Numbered from the stretch's first letter, positions 1 to 8,233 are shown. The stretch: 64,000 nt of DNA from Alcaligenes faecalis (GCF_005311025.1 NZ_CP031747.1:3139634-3203633), one strand, 5' to 3'. Notes: generated by a model from the sequence alone, not told the origin. Numbers and translations: made by a program.

Positions 1-359
1 TGGGCTGGTCCCCAGTTGGCGACGCGTTCTGGGGCGTGGCTCCACATGCACAACGTCTGGCTGAACCCGTCCTGGCTGACGTTACTTCGGTCACCAACTT
101 TGGTTTGATTTTGGGCGCCATGGCAGCCTCACGCTGGAATCATCCTGCCAATTTCAAATCCCCCAATGCCCGCACTTTGTGGGTAGGCGCAATTGCGGGC
201 CTGGTGATGGGCTACAGTGCCCGTATGGCCTTCGGATGTAATGTGGGCGCATTCCTGGGAGGCATCGCCTCGGCCAGCATCCATGGCTGGGTCTGGTTTG
301 CACTGGCCTTTGCCGGGTCCATCATAGGCGTGCGCATTCGTCGCCGCGTTAATCCTTGA
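1..359 (+). CDS. YeeE/YedE family sulfur transport protein, 3' end only
   Basis: The reading frame is open from base 3 of the window and ends with TGA at 357-359, so only the last 118 residues of a longer membrane protein are present; an internal GTG at 36 is not the real start. The visible part holds hydrophobic helices separated by short polar loops, including a segment with GxxxGYSARMAFGCNVGAF, the glycine-rich, cysteine-containing signature of the YeeE/YedE (DUF395) family. Members of this family take up thiosulfate or related sulfur species across the inner membrane. The substrate cannot be decided from this fragment. A small membrane ORF follows after 11 bases on the same strand and is probably cotranscribed. 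Confidence 0.8.
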   Translation, partial: GWSPVGDAFWGVAPHAQRLAEPVLADVTSVTNFGLILGAMAASRWNHPANFKSPNARTLWVGAIAGLVMGYSARMAFGCNVGAFLGGIASASIHGWVWFALAFAGSIIGVRIRRRVNP

Positions 360-370
360 GTCGTGCAAGC

Positions 371-535
371 ATGAGCAAAACTACTTTCCGCCTTATTACC
401 AGTACCTTCTGGCTGGTCGTTGTCTTGCTAGTTGTCATGGACAGCCTGCAAGACTATCCCTACCGCCCCGAGCCCGCCCCCATTGCCTGGGGTAGTGGAC
501 AGGCCGCTAGCGGCGGCCACTGCTCGGGTCGATAA
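371..535 (+). CDS. Small single-pass membrane protein (54 codons), hypothetical
   Basis: ATG at 371 opens a 54-codon frame ending in TAA at 533-535. Residues 8-23 are strongly hydrophobic (FRLITSTFWLVVVLLVVM) and form one likely transmembrane helix. The rest is short and rich in Pro, Gly and Ala with one cysteine near the end (GGHCSGR). It starts 11 bases after the stop of the YeeE/YedE gene on the same strand and is followed by a strong hairpin terminator, which supports it as the last gene of that unit. I do not recognise a family. A clear Shine-Dalgarno is lacking, so translational coupling or a spurious ORF are both possible. Confidence 0.45.
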   Translation: MSKTTFRLITSTFWLVVVLLVVMDSLQDYPYRPEPAPIAWGSGQAASGGHCSGR

Positions 536-560
536 GCCGGGGCCTACCCGGCCTGTAACA

Positions 561-629
561 CCCCTGATGGGAGAAAACCTGGCAGCCTTACTTGGCTGCA
601 TCGGGTTTCACCATCAGGGGTTTTCTTTT
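561..629 (+). terminator. Long multi-tier hairpin followed by T-rich tract
   Basis: CCCCTGATGG at 561-570 pairs exactly with CCATCAGGGG at 611-620, and TTTTCTTTT follows at once. The 40-base interior itself folds: AAACC with GGTTT, and GCAGCC with GGCTGC around a TTACTT loop. It fits an intrinsic terminator for the YeeE/YedE unit, with an unusually long stem. The rest of the 536-765 gap shows no gene. Confidence 0.7.
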
Positions 630-765
630 GGGTGAAGGAAAGCGCATCCGCTTGTAGTGACAAACCGACAGCCTGCATTGCCCGCCCCCACACAAGCGCC
701 AGTGCACGACAAAGCAAGCACAGAGCCGTGCTAGCATCAATCAGATTTCCCAACCCTCTGTTGTC

Positions 766-1746
766 ATGCTGACCTTCCTTCGCACCACCTTTAGCCGCAG
801 CCTGCGCATGTTTTATACCGTTGCGCGCATCATGCTCCCCATCATGATTGCGGTGCGTATTGCCGCGCAGTTGGGTCTGATCGAGCAAGTCGGTAAACTG
901 ATAGGCCCGATCATGGCACTGGTTGGCCTGCCTGCCGAAGCCGGTATTGTCTGGGCAACCACTGCTCTGGCCGGTATTTACGCTGGCATAGGATCAATGG
1001 CGGCCTTGGGCGACAGCTTGAGTTTCAACGTGGCTCAAATCAGCGTCTTGGGCACCATGATGCTGTTTGCACACAATATGCCTATGGAACAGGCCATTGT
1101 GCGTCGGGCCGGAGCCAGCTTCTGGTTTACCGCCACGCTGCGGATTGTCTGCGCCCTGCTTTACGGTGGCCTGCTGGCCTGGGGTTTGAATAGCGCCGGG
1201 CTGTTACAGGAACCCGTATCCCTTGCCTGGCTTTATGGGCAATCCAATGCCACACAAGGCGGTTGGCAAGGCTGGGTAGACTGGTTGTGGGGAACGGCCA
1301 GCTCGCTATTCATGACTTGGCTGATTATTCTTGGCCTGCTCCTGATCCTGTCAGTCCTGGAGAAAATCGGCTTCACCCGATTGCTGACTCGACTCCTGCT
1401 TCCCTTGCTCCGCTTTTCAGGCTTGGAAGAACGAGTCGCCCCCACCACCACGATTGGCGTATTGCTGGGCTTGAGCTACGGCGGTGCCTTGATTATTGAT
1501 GAGTCCCGCCAGCAGAACTACAGTCCCAGAACACGCTTGCTGGCCTTGTCCTGGCTGTCATTGAGCCACTCCCTGATTGAAGACACCATTCTTATTCTGG
1601 CTCTGGGTGCCAACATCTGGGTGGCCCTGGTCGGCCGACTTGTTCTGACCTTGTTGATTATTGGCCTGATGGCCCGTCTGACATTACCAGGTAGCGCCCT
1701 GTACAGACGCTACCTTGCTTCTGCCTCGCACCCTCAGGATGCTTAG
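766..1746 (+). CDS. Nucleoside-recognition (Gate) domain membrane protein
   Basis: A 326-residue integral membrane protein with about eight hydrophobic segments and two homologous halves. The first half (residues about 15-150) contains RIMLPIMIAVRIAAQLG and AGIYAGIGSMAALG; the second (about 180-310) contains TTTIGVLLGLSYGGALIIDES and SLSHSLIEDT. This repeated gate-type layout is that of the nucleoside-recognition/spore-maturation-like family, whose precise substrates are mostly unknown. The ATG at 766 has only a weak ribosome-binding site. The stop overlaps the stop of the convergent msrA gene by four bases (1743-1746), so there is no room for a terminator between them. Function beyond membrane transport or gating is not claimed. 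Confidence 0.7.
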   Translation: MLTFLRTTFSRSLRMFYTVARIMLPIMIAVRIAAQLGLIEQVGKLIGPIMALVGLPAEAGIVWATTALAGIYAGIGSMAALGDSLSFNVAQISVLGTMMLFAHNMPMEQAIVRRAGASFWFTATLRIVCALLYGGLLAWGLNSAGLLQEPVSLAWLYGQSNATQGGWQGWVDWLWGTASSLFMTWLIILGLLLILSVLEKIGFTRLLTRLLLPLLRFSGLEERVAPTTTIGVLLGLSYGGALIIDESRQQNYSPRTRLLALSWLSLSHSLIEDTILILALGANIWVALVGRLVLTLLIIGLMARLTLPGSALYRRYLASASHPQDA

Positions 1747-2273
1747 CTTTTGACCAGCAGATCCTGAAAACGCTGGTAGAACTTCTTGAGCTTGGGCGCA
1801 ATGACCATCTGGCAATAGGCTTGCTCGGGGTGCAATGCAAAATAATCGTGGTGATAATCCTCGGCCTCCCAGAAAGTGGAACTGTCGAGCACATGGGTCA
1901 CGATCGGTGCATCAAACTGCGATTTGATTTCTTCGATGACTTCAAAGGCCTGGCGGCGCTGTTCTTCATTTTGACAAAAAATTGCCGACGCATACTGTGG
2001 TCCCTGGTCAGCGCCCTGACGATCCGGCGTGGTAGGGTCATGGGTCAGGAAAAATACCTCCAGCAAATCCCGATAGGAAATGACGGAAGGGTCGAATTCC
2101 ACTTTGACCACTTCAATATGGCCGGTCTGCTTGCCGCAAACCTGCTCATAGGTGGGATGCTCTACATGGCCGCCACAATATCCGGGCACCACAGACTGCA
2201 CTCCTCGCAAGGCTTTGAAAATCCCTTCAGTGCACCAAAAACATCCGCCACCTAATATGGCTGTTTCCTTCAT
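1743..2273 (-). CDS. msrA: Peptide methionine sulfoxide reductase MsrA
   Basis: Reduces the S-epimer of methionine sulfoxide in proteins and as free amino acid, repairing oxidative damage in the cytoplasm. The 176-residue product begins MKETAILGGGCFWC; GCFWC carries the catalytic Cys11. The conserved GYCGGHVEHPTYEQVC and TGHIEVVKVEFDP blocks and the EDYHHDYF motif near residue 145 follow in the family order. Length is normal. The ATG overlaps the TGA of the upstream cytochrome c gene in an ATGA junction (2270-2273), so the two are translationally coupled. No MsrB domain is fused or adjacent. Confidence 0.95.
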   Translation of the reverse strand: MKETAILGGGCFWCTEGIFKALRGVQSVVPGYCGGHVEHPTYEQVCGKQTGHIEVVKVEFDPSVISYRDLLEVFFLTHDPTTPDRQGADQGPQYASAIFCQNEEQRRQAFEVIEEIKSQFDAPIVTHVLDSSTFWEAEDYHHDYFALHPEQAYCQMVIAPKLKKFYQRFQDLLVKS

Positions 2274-2638
2274 GAATTCTCCTTTGTTGACGAATTGGCT
2301 AGACTCAGCAACCAGGCTGCAATAGCTTGTGCTTGCTCGGCGCTGATCCGGTTTTGAGCGGGCATGGGAATAGCTCCCCAGTTCCCCCGACTACCCTGTT
2401 GAATTTGTCGCTGCAAATACGCCTGAGTTTCCTGCGCCGGACCCGACGCGTAGCGTTGGGCGATCTCCCGAAAAGGGGGCCCGACCCGTTTACGATCAAT
2501 TTGATGACAGGACAAGCACTGCACCTGCACGATATCCATCAGCGCTACCGTATCAGCCTTTGCCACCGGATTAAAGATCATCAATCCACAAAAAACTACT
2601 AATGGTAAACGTCTGGCCCAAGAGACTGAATGCAGCAT
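2270..2638 (-). CDS. Periplasmic class I cytochrome c
   Basis: Small monohaem electron-transfer protein of about 122 residues. I chose the ATG at 2638 because AGGGAAGG lies just upstream and because it places a clean signal peptide at the N-terminus (MLHSVSWARR followed by a hydrophobic core and a VAKA cleavage site); a longer frame to 2686 lacks both. CLSCH at residues 41-45 is the covalent haem site, and Met in IPMPAQNRIS is the probable sixth ligand, as in cytochrome c551/c5-like proteins. It is coupled by a four-base overlap to msrA, which suggests a link to periplasmic or envelope redox balance, although MsrA itself is cytoplasmic. Confidence 0.85.
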   Translation of the reverse strand: MLHSVSWARRLPLVVFCGLMIFNPVAKADTVALMDIVQVQCLSCHQIDRKRVGPPFREIAQRYASGPAQETQAYLQRQIQQGSRGNWGAIPMPAQNRISAEQAQAIAAWLLSLANSSTKENS

Positions 2639-2722
2639 GATCCTTCCCTTACAATTTACCCAGCCCTGGTCTGGGCTCGCAGTCACGCTATTATCTGATA
2701 TTCATCTCTGTAATGGGCACGC

Positions 2723-3520
2723 ATGTTAATTCACCCGCAGTTTGATCCCGTCGCCATACAACTTGGACCCCTTGCCATTCATTGGTATGGCTTGATGTAT
2801 TTAGTGGGCTTTGGCCTGGTTTGGCTGGCTGGCACAGCGCGTATCCGTGCGGGCTATGACTTGCTGACCCGCAAGGACCTGGAAGACCTGATCTTTTACT
2901 GCGTCCTGGGCGTGGTGGCAGGTGGGCGTCTGGGCTACACCCTGTTCTACCAACCCTCTTACTACTTGTCGCACCCGCTGGAGATTCTGTATGTCTGGCA
3001 AGGTGGCATGTCCTTTCATGGTGGTCTGATCGGTGTGCTGGTGACAATTGCGCTGTTTGCTCGAAACCGTCAACGGCGTTTTCTGGAAGTCAGCGATTTT
3101 CTGGCTCCCCTGATTCCCCTGGGGCTGGCCGTGGGCCGCCTGGGTAATTTCATTAACGGCGAACTATGGGGTCGCCCCAGTGATGTGCCCTGGGCCATGG
3201 TATTTCCGCAAGTGGATGCAACCCCCCGCCATCCTTCGCAGTTGTATGAGATGGCCCTGGAGGGCATTGCCCTGTTTATCTTGCTGTGGTGGTTCACGCG
3301 TCGTCCACGCGCCGTCGGTCAGACCAGTGCCCTGTTCCTGATCGGCTACGGTTTCTTCCGCTTCATGGTGGAATACACCCGCGAGCCCGACGGCTACCTG
3401 GGTCTGCTCAGCGCAGGCTTGTCGATGGGGCAGTGGTTGTCCTTGCCCATGATTGTCGCTGGCCTGGCTCTGTTTGCGTATGCCAGCAAACGAGACGTTG
3501 CGCCTGGCAGTCAGAAATAA
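2723..3520 (+). CDS. lgt: Prolipoprotein diacylglyceryl transferase Lgt
   Basis: Transfers a diacylglyceryl group from phosphatidylglycerol to the lipobox cysteine of prolipoproteins in the inner membrane, the first step of lipoprotein maturation. The 265-residue product has about seven membrane helices. The Lgt signature is present as [16 protein letters not shown] near residue 135, with [11 protein letters not shown] at the N-terminus and RHPSQLYE near residue 170. Length is typical. It is transcribed divergently from the cytochrome c-msrA pair, and a strong bidirectional terminator follows. The Pal lipoprotein encoded at 22 kb would be one of its substrates. Confidence 0.96.
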   Translation: MLIHPQFDPVAIQLGPLAIHWYGLMYLVGFGLVWLAGTARIRAGYDLLTRKDLEDLIFYCVLGVVAGGRLGYTLFYQPSYYLSHPLEILYVWQGGMSFHGGLIGVLVTIALFARNRQRRFLEVSDFLAPLIPLGLAVGRLGNFINGELWGRPSDVPWAMVFPQVDATPRHPSQLYEMALEGIALFILLWWFTRRPRAVGQTSALFLIGYGFFRFMVEYTREPDGYLGLLSAGLSMGQWLSLPMIVAGLALFAYASKRDVAPGSQK

Positions 3521-3538
3521 ACAAAACAGCAGAAAAGA

Positions 3539-3573
3539 AAAAAGCCCGTCCAGATCTGGACGGGCTTTTTTTG
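3539..3573. terminator. Bidirectional intrinsic terminator after lgt
   Basis: The self-complementary stem AAAGCCCGTCCAGA/TCTGGACGGGCTTT is preceded by an A-rich run and followed by TTTTTTT. It can therefore end lgt transcripts rightward and the candidate 6S RNA or zapA transcripts leftward. Confidence 0.9.
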
Positions 3574-3594
3574 TAGGTGCCCCACCATTGCCGT

Positions 3595-3805
3595 CAAGAC
3601 CGGCATCCTGGAACCGAGGGTCCAAGATCGGCTGTCATCAAGCCAGCTTCGGGTTCGTCGACGAGGACGATCGCTCCTACTGGCTAATCCAACAACCTGT
3701 ATGCCAAAAGCATTGGTTCAAGGAATGTATGGTCGTGTCACGAACACGGCAGGGACTTACTGGGATGAAGCGGCCCGCGAGGGACAACAAGGGACTGCTT
3801 TCAAA
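3595..3805 (-). ncRNA. ssrS: Candidate 6S RNA (ssrS)
   Basis: The 240-base gap directly downstream of zapA on the minus strand holds no convincing gene, and in many proteobacteria the zapA neighbourhood is where 6S RNA lies. The minus-strand text contains CCTTGAACC followed by an apical AACCAATGC/GCATACAGGTT stem, similar to the CCTTGAACC segment of the Escherichia coli 6S apical stem. Flanking segments can pair over a long distance, for example TTCGTGACACGAC against GTCGACGAA, AGCCAG against CTGGCT, and CATCC against GGATG, giving a long hairpin with a central bulge. 6S RNA mimics an open promoter and sequesters sigma-70 holoenzyme. Ends are approximate and the call rests on location and partial motif recall, not on a covariance search. 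Confidence 0.55.
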
Positions 3806-3811
3806 TTTGGT

Positions 3812-4123
3812 TTAGCGCGCGGTACCCGAAGGTTCGATGACCTCGTCAATCATTGCGTGCATGTCTTCAATTTTACGCTTGAAATCGCCAAAAGCAACAT
3901 TAGCCAGAGGACCATCAGGTGCTTTAGCGGATAAAAACTCGCTGGCGATCTGAATGGCGGCCATGACGGCGATACGTTCGTTGCCAGAGACACGGCCCGA
4001 ACCCTTGATAGACTGCATGCGCTGGTCTACCAGTTTGACAGCTTCCAGCAAGCGCGCTTTTTCGGAAGGAGGGCATGCCAGAGAGTAATCGCGGCCCAAC
4101 AGGGAAATATCGACTCGTTCCAT
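3812..4123 (-). CDS. zapA: Cell division protein ZapA
   Basis: Promotes bundling of FtsZ protofilaments at midcell. The 103-residue product starts MERVDISLLGRDYSLACPP, the N-terminal FtsZ-interacting globular part, followed by a helical segment (residues about 45-100) that forms the coiled-coil tetramer. Length matches the family. The gene follows the coiled-coil ORF at 4127-4531 after only three bases and is certainly in the same transcript. The candidate 6S RNA lies immediately downstream on the same strand. Confidence 0.93.
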   Translation of the reverse strand: MERVDISLLGRDYSLACPPSEKARLLEAVKLVDQRMQSIKGSGRVSGNERIAVMAAIQIASEFLSAKAPDGPLANVAFGDFKRKIEDMHAMIDEVIEPSGTAR

Positions 4124-4126
4124 GAC

Positions 4127-4531
4127 TTACTCCTGTACGGCACCGGGTAAACGCATCAGGATCGAACCAATCTGGTCGCGAGCCTGTCCTGCTACATCAC
4201 GCAACACACCCATACCCGCGCGTGCGCTGTCCAACTCGCGACGCAAGGCAACTACCTGGGCCTGTTCCTGTTCAAGCAGCTTTTTCAGTTCTGCCTGATC
4301 AGCCTGCGCTTGTTGCTGCACCACATCCAGTTGACGCTGATGCGAAGCAACACCGGTGGACAGGGACTCGAACTCATCTTGTTGACGACGATTTTGCTGG
4401 CGCAAGGCGTCCAGCTCGGCATCCTGAGTTTTCAGACGAGCTAATAATTGAGCGCGTTCAGCGTTGAGCTGACGAGATTGCTCTACCAGTTGACCGATAC
4501 GGTCAGCGAGAAAGTCGAGATCTTGCAACAT
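4127..4531 (-). CDS. Coiled-coil protein, ZapB-like / TIGR02449 type
   Basis: A 134-residue protein that is almost entirely heptad-repeat helix. Residues 1-105 contain repeated Leu/Gln/Glu patterns (DFLADRIGQLVEQSRQLNAE and AELDALRQQNRRQQDEFESL), followed by a short tail. Small coiled-coil proteins immediately upstream of zapA are common in beta- and gammaproteobacteria and are thought to help build the FtsZ-associated network, as ZapB does. It is longer than E. coli ZapB (about 80 residues), so the name ZapB is only by analogy. Function is inferred from the position and predicted structure. Confidence 0.7.
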   Translation of the reverse strand: MLQDLDFLADRIGQLVEQSRQLNAERAQLLARLKTQDAELDALRQQNRRQQDEFESLSTGVASHQRQLDVVQQQAQADQAELKKLLEQEQAQVVALRRELDSARAGMGVLRDVAGQARDQIGSILMRLPGAVQE

Positions 4532-4871
4532 GGGCCTTATCGTAAACCATTGCTAGCGTTACTGGGTAGAGGAATTTCATACTAATGATAACCTTTCACC
4601 CATCTTTCCATTACCTTTCAAACTTCTTTCAAAGCCTGCCATCCACCTACGAACACGCTCCCAAAAAACCCTAAATTTCCGGAATTACCGGGAAAACCCT
4701 TAAAAACTAGGGTCATCTCAGGGTTTCCAGTCTTCAAGTGCTCCATTACCATGCGTCACCTCTGTTCAATGCAGTCGGCACACGCAGAGTATGGAGCCCG
4801 CTCCACTATAAAGAAGCTGACACAGGAAAAAGGAAAACCAATGCGCAAGGCAGACAAGGAGAATCCACCTT
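4532..4871 (+). promoter_or_regulatory. Intergenic region upstream of tctBA with inverted AAACCCT/AGGGTTT motifs
   Basis: This 340-base gap separates the divergent zapA and tctB units and shows no gene. It holds AAACCCT at 4666-4672, AAAACCCT at 4693-4700, CTAGGG at 4708-4713 and AGGGTTT at 4720-4726, a cluster of inverted motifs with CCGGAATTACCGG between them. Such a cluster could be an operator for a TctD-type regulator, but no binding data support that. The tctB ribosome-binding site is AAGGAG near 4859. Confidence 0.35.
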
Positions 4872-5330
4872 ATGCAAATTAAAAATAAACAGGACTTCTG
4901 GTCCGGGGTCATGTTCGTGGTCGTGGGCGCCGCTTTCGCGCTCGGGGCCACCAGCTACTCGATGGGAACAGCCGCCCGCATGGGGCCCGGCTACTTCCCC
5001 TTCTGGCTTGGTGTATGCCTGAGCTTGTTAGGGGCGGTTGTCACTTTGGGCTCGATGTCTGCCAAAGCAGAAAGCACCGAGGTAGAGAAGTTTAACTGGA
5101 AAGTGCTCTTCGTTATCATCGGCGCGGTCGTGCTTTGCGGTCTGACACTGAACTCGCTGGGTGTTTACATCTCCATTTTCCTGCTTGTACTGATCAGCAG
5201 CTTTGCCAGCCATGAATTTAGCTGGCCTGTTGCACTGGGCGCAGCCGTCTTTTTGGTGCTGTTCGTCTGGTTGGCATTCATCAAGGGCCTGGGGCTGGTG
5301 TTCCCCCTGTGGCCAAGTTTTCTGGCCTGA
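4872..5330 (+). CDS. tctB: Tripartite tricarboxylate transporter small subunit TctB
   Basis: Small membrane subunit of a TTT-family secondary transporter that takes up citrate or other carboxylates with a periplasmic receptor. The 152-residue protein has four predicted helices. The first follows MQIKNKQDFWSGVMFVVVGAAFALGA, the typical DFWSG start of TctB, and the block MGPGYFPFWLG near residue 37 is the family hallmark. AAGGAG precedes the ATG by nine bases. tctA follows after 17 bases, so the two form an operon. A receptor gene (tctC), usually upstream of tctB, is missing here. Confidence 0.9.
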   Translation: MQIKNKQDFWSGVMFVVVGAAFALGATSYSMGTAARMGPGYFPFWLGVCLSLLGAVVTLGSMSAKAESTEVEKFNWKVLFVIIGAVVLCGLTLNSLGVYISIFLLVLISSFASHEFSWPVALGAAVFLVLFVWLAFIKGLGLVFPLWPSFLA

Positions 5331-5347
5331 TTAGGGGGTGAACGAAT

Positions 5348-6853
5348 ATGGAATTATTTGACAACCTGATGCTGGGTTTCTCGGTGGCGATCACGCCCGA
5401 GAACCTGGCCTACGCTTTGCTCGGTTGCATACTGGGCACCTTGATTGGCGTGTTGCCAGGCATTGGCCCTGTGCCAACCATTGCCATGCTGCTGCCCATT
5501 ACTTATGTACTGCCGCCCGTAGCCGGTCTGATCATGCTGGCCGGTATTTACTATGGCGCCCAATATGGTGGGTCCACAACCGCCATTCTGGTCGCCCTGC
5601 CGGGGGAAACTTCGGCCGTAGTCACCGTGCTGGACGGACACCAGATGGCCCGTAATGGCCGGGCCGGTGCTGCCCTGGCGATTGCTGCTCTGGGTTCTTT
5701 CTTTGCCGGTTGTGTGGCCACCGTGCTGCTGGCCGCTTTTGCTCCGCCCTTGGCTGAAGTCGCCTTCAAGTTTGGACCTGCGGAGTATTTCTCATTAATG
5801 GTCTTGGGCCTGGTCGGTGCTGTGGTGCTGGCTTCCGGCTCCCTGCCCAAAGCTATCTGCATGATCTTGCTGGGTCTGCTGCTGGGTATGGTCGGTACCG
5901 ACGTGAACTCCGGTGTTGCCCGTTACGACTTCGGTATTCCAGAACTGCAGGACGGTATCGACTTCGCCGTGGTGGCCATGGGTGTGTTTGGTTTCTCCGA
6001 AATCATGAACAACCTGGAGCTGGGCGATCAACGCGTGGAGATCACTGGCAAGGTCGGCTCGCTGTACCCCAACAAGCAAGAGTTCAAGGAGTCCTGGCCT
6101 GCTGTCGTGCGTGGTACCGCCATGGGTTCTTGCCTGGGTATCTTGCCCGGTGGTGGCGCGGTGCTGTCCTCCTTTGCGTCTTACACACTGGAGAAGAAAA
6201 TCTCCAAGAACCCGGAACGCTTTGGTAAAGGTCACCCTGCTGGTCTGGCCGGTCCCGAGTCTGCCAACAACGCTGCCGCTCAAACCTCCTTCATCCCGCT
6301 GCTGACCCTGGGTATCCCCGGTAACGCTGTGACCGCGCTGATGATTGGTGCCATGACCATCCACAACATTCAGCCTGGTCCACAAGTGATGACCAGCCAC
6401 CCTGAACTGTTCTGGGGTCTGATCGCCTCCATGTGGATTGGTAACCTGATGCTGGTGATCCTGAACCTGCCATTGGTAGGCCTGTGGGTGAAACTGCTTA
6501 AAGTGCCCTACCGCCTGCTGTTCCCCGCCATTCTGGTGTTCTGCACGGTGGGTGTGTACTCGCTGAACTACAACGTGTTTGACATTCTGGTCACCGCCGC
6601 CTTCGGTTTGGTGGGCTACGTCTGGTCCAAGCTGCGTTGTGAAGGTGCTCCGCTGTTGCTGGGTCTGGTCCTGGGACCAATGATGGAGGAAAACTTCCGT
6701 CGTGCCCTGCTACTGTCCCGCGGTGATTACACCACCTTTGTGACACGTCCTCTGTCCCTGTCGCTGCTGGTCCTGGCTGCCTTCCTGGTTGTGGTTGTGG
6801 CCCTGCCTTCGGTGAAAAAGAAACGCGAAGAGACCTTCGTCGAAGAGGACTAA
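5348..6853 (+). CDS. tctA: Tripartite tricarboxylate transporter large subunit TctA
   Basis: The permease subunit of the TTT transporter, 501 residues with about twelve membrane segments. LGCILGTLIGVLPGIGPVPT near residue 25 and the glycine-rich GILPGGGAVLSSFASY near residue 262 are the two family repeats. QTSFIPLLTLGIPGNAVTAL near residue 315 is the second conserved loop. GGGGGTG and a purine-rich stretch precede the ATG. Sodium-coupled import of citrate-like acids is the known role of the best-studied members; the substrate here is unknown because the receptor that sets specificity is not adjacent. Length is normal. Confidence 0.93.
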   Translation: MELFDNLMLGFSVAITPENLAYALLGCILGTLIGVLPGIGPVPTIAMLLPITYVLPPVAGLIMLAGIYYGAQYGGSTTAILVALPGETSAVVTVLDGHQMARNGRAGAALAIAALGSFFAGCVATVLLAAFAPPLAEVAFKFGPAEYFSLMVLGLVGAVVLASGSLPKAICMILLGLLLGMVGTDVNSGVARYDFGIPELQDGIDFAVVAMGVFGFSEIMNNLELGDQRVEITGKVGSLYPNKQEFKESWPAVVRGTAMGSCLGILPGGGAVLSSFASYTLEKKISKNPERFGKGHPAGLAGPESANNAAAQTSFIPLLTLGIPGNAVTALMIGAMTIHNIQPGPQVMTSHPELFWGLIASMWIGNLMLVILNLPLVGLWVKLLKVPYRLLFPAILVFCTVGVYSLNYNVFDILVTAAFGLVGYVWSKLRCEGAPLLLGLVLGPMMEENFRRALLLSRGDYTTFVTRPLSLSLLVLAAFLVVVVALPSVKKKREETFVEED

Positions 6854-6870
6854 AACACCGTCCGTTCTCT

Positions 6871-6907
6871 GGTTTGAACGCTCCCGCTGAAAGGGAGCAT
6901 TCAAACC
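6871..6907. repeat. Inverted repeat after tctA
   Basis: GGTTTGAACGCTCCC pairs with GGGAGCATTCAAACC with one mismatch. No T-run follows, so it is probably an mRNA 3'-end stabilising hairpin upstream of the true terminator. Confidence 0.5.
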
Positions 6908-6922
6908 GGCGCAGTCAACAAG

Positions 6923-6966
6923 AAGGCCTGATTTCGTCTCTCCACGAAATCAGGCCTTTTTCTTTG
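6923..6966 (+). terminator. Intrinsic terminator of tctBA
   Basis: AAGGCCTGATTTCGT (6923-6937) pairs with ACGAAATCAGGCCTT (6943-6957), followed by a T-rich stretch. The stem is 15 bp with a five-base loop. Confidence 0.9.
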
Positions 6967-7043
6967 TCAGCTGATTTCGCTGCCTGCTTTCAAGACAGCC
7001 AAATCTTTGAAAGAGCGCACAGCCCTACGTCAGGAAACAAGCC

Positions 7044-8078
7044 TCAGGCAGCCAGAACTGCCTGCGTACACAAGCTTCCCAGCAGGGGAGCCAGAATGAC
7101 ACCGGGGTGAGCCACGACGGCGAACAAACCATCTACAGTCCCAATAGGCCCACACAATGGCTGCTTGTTACTAGTCATGGGGCGCTGCCCGACCTCTATC
7201 GACAAGATGCGCGGGACAGAAGGTAGTTGCAGCAACTGGGCAATGGACTGACAGGTTTGCTCGGCCAGACGCTGCAAACCTGCCTCGCCTTCCAAAGGAT
7301 AATCCAACGCCGACATCAACCCTCTTTCTTTGCCCGGTCGCAACTCCAGATCCTGAGCACAGAGTAAATGCCGGACCCGATTTCTATCAGCATCCAGGCG
7401 CAGTAACACGGCGGGCTGTTGCTCTATAGGCAACGCTACCCCTGCACTGGCTGCCAAAGCCAAGGCACCATAAGCATTGGCCAGCACCACCTTGTTGGCC
7501 TCGATGACTTGCCCTTGCACTTCTATACCGTTCACTCGCCCTCCTGCCGACAACACACGCTGTACCGTACCGGACAAAACCGTGGCGCCATTCGCTTGCG
7601 CCGCTTGAATAAAACAACGTGCCAGATCTACTGGCTCCAAGGCGAAATCATCGGGCGCCCACATTGCCAAATCCGGTACGGCTGCCAACGACGGTTCTTT
7701 CTGACGCACTTGCGCGGCTGACAGGCTTTCAACCCTGGAACCGGCTGCCAAATGCTCGGCAATCAAGGCGGCTGTCTCGTCCGTCGTTTCCCCCCAGGAC
7801 AAGGCTCCACGCACGGTCATAGGCAATGCCCCCAAGCTCTGCTTCAGACGCGTGTACTCTTCCAGAGCGTGTAGACGCAAGGCAAAGGCGTCAGTGTCAT
7901 CAGAAGGTGTACTGGCGCTGGCTCCTACCCATCCAAACGAGGCAGCGGTTGCGCTGGGCACACTACCCGAACCCTGATCGATCAAAGTGACTGCGGCACC
8001 CGCTTGAGTCAGATGCCAGGCGACCGACGCCCCCATCACACCACCACCGACGACCAGCACTTTGCATTTATGCGTCAT
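7044..8078 (-). CDS. FAD-dependent oxidoreductase, D-amino-acid oxidase (DAO) family
   Basis: A 344-residue flavoprotein. VLVVGGGVMGASVAWHLTQ near residue 8 is the Rossmann GxGxxG site for FAD, with the acidic end of beta-2 at VTLIDQG. The C-terminal half contains the DAO fold and ends with the second flavin contact GLFAVVAHPGVILAP. Members oxidise amines or amino acids such as glycine, sarcosine or D-amino acids. The substrate cannot be read from the sequence. It lies downstream of, and on the same strand as, the ABC importer genes, separated by a terminator at 8174-8220. It may act on the imported compound but could be separately transcribed. Confidence 0.78.
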   Translation of the reverse strand: MTHKCKVLVVGGGVMGASVAWHLTQAGAAVTLIDQGSGSVPSATAASFGWVGASASTPSDDTDAFALRLHALEEYTRLKQSLGALPMTVRGALSWGETTDETAALIAEHLAAGSRVESLSAAQVRQKEPSLAAVPDLAMWAPDDFALEPVDLARCFIQAAQANGATVLSGTVQRVLSAGGRVNGIEVQGQVIEANKVVLANAYGALALAASAGVALPIEQQPAVLLRLDADRNRVRHLLCAQDLELRPGKERGLMSALDYPLEGEAGLQRLAEQTCQSIAQLLQLPSVPRILSIEVGQRPMTSNKQPLCGPIGTVDGLFAVVAHPGVILAPLLGSLCTQAVLAA

Positions 8079-8173
8079 AGCTTTCTACTAATGAGTAAAC
8101 AAAAAAACAGCCAGCCCCTTGTGCGCATGAACAAGCGAACAACCAGCCAGGCAACAAGATACGGTCTGCTCTC

Positions 8174-8220
8174 AGCAAAAACAACAAGGGCCTGAATCCC
8201 TTGCAGAATTCAGGCCCTTG
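8174..8220 (-). terminator. Intrinsic terminator after ABC permease
   Basis: CAAGGGCCTGAAT pairs with ATTCAGGCCCTTG (8185-8220), and on the minus strand TTGTTTTT follows. It separates the importer operon from the FAD oxidoreductase gene. Confidence 0.8.
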
Positions 8221-8233
8221 AGATCAGTCCAAC

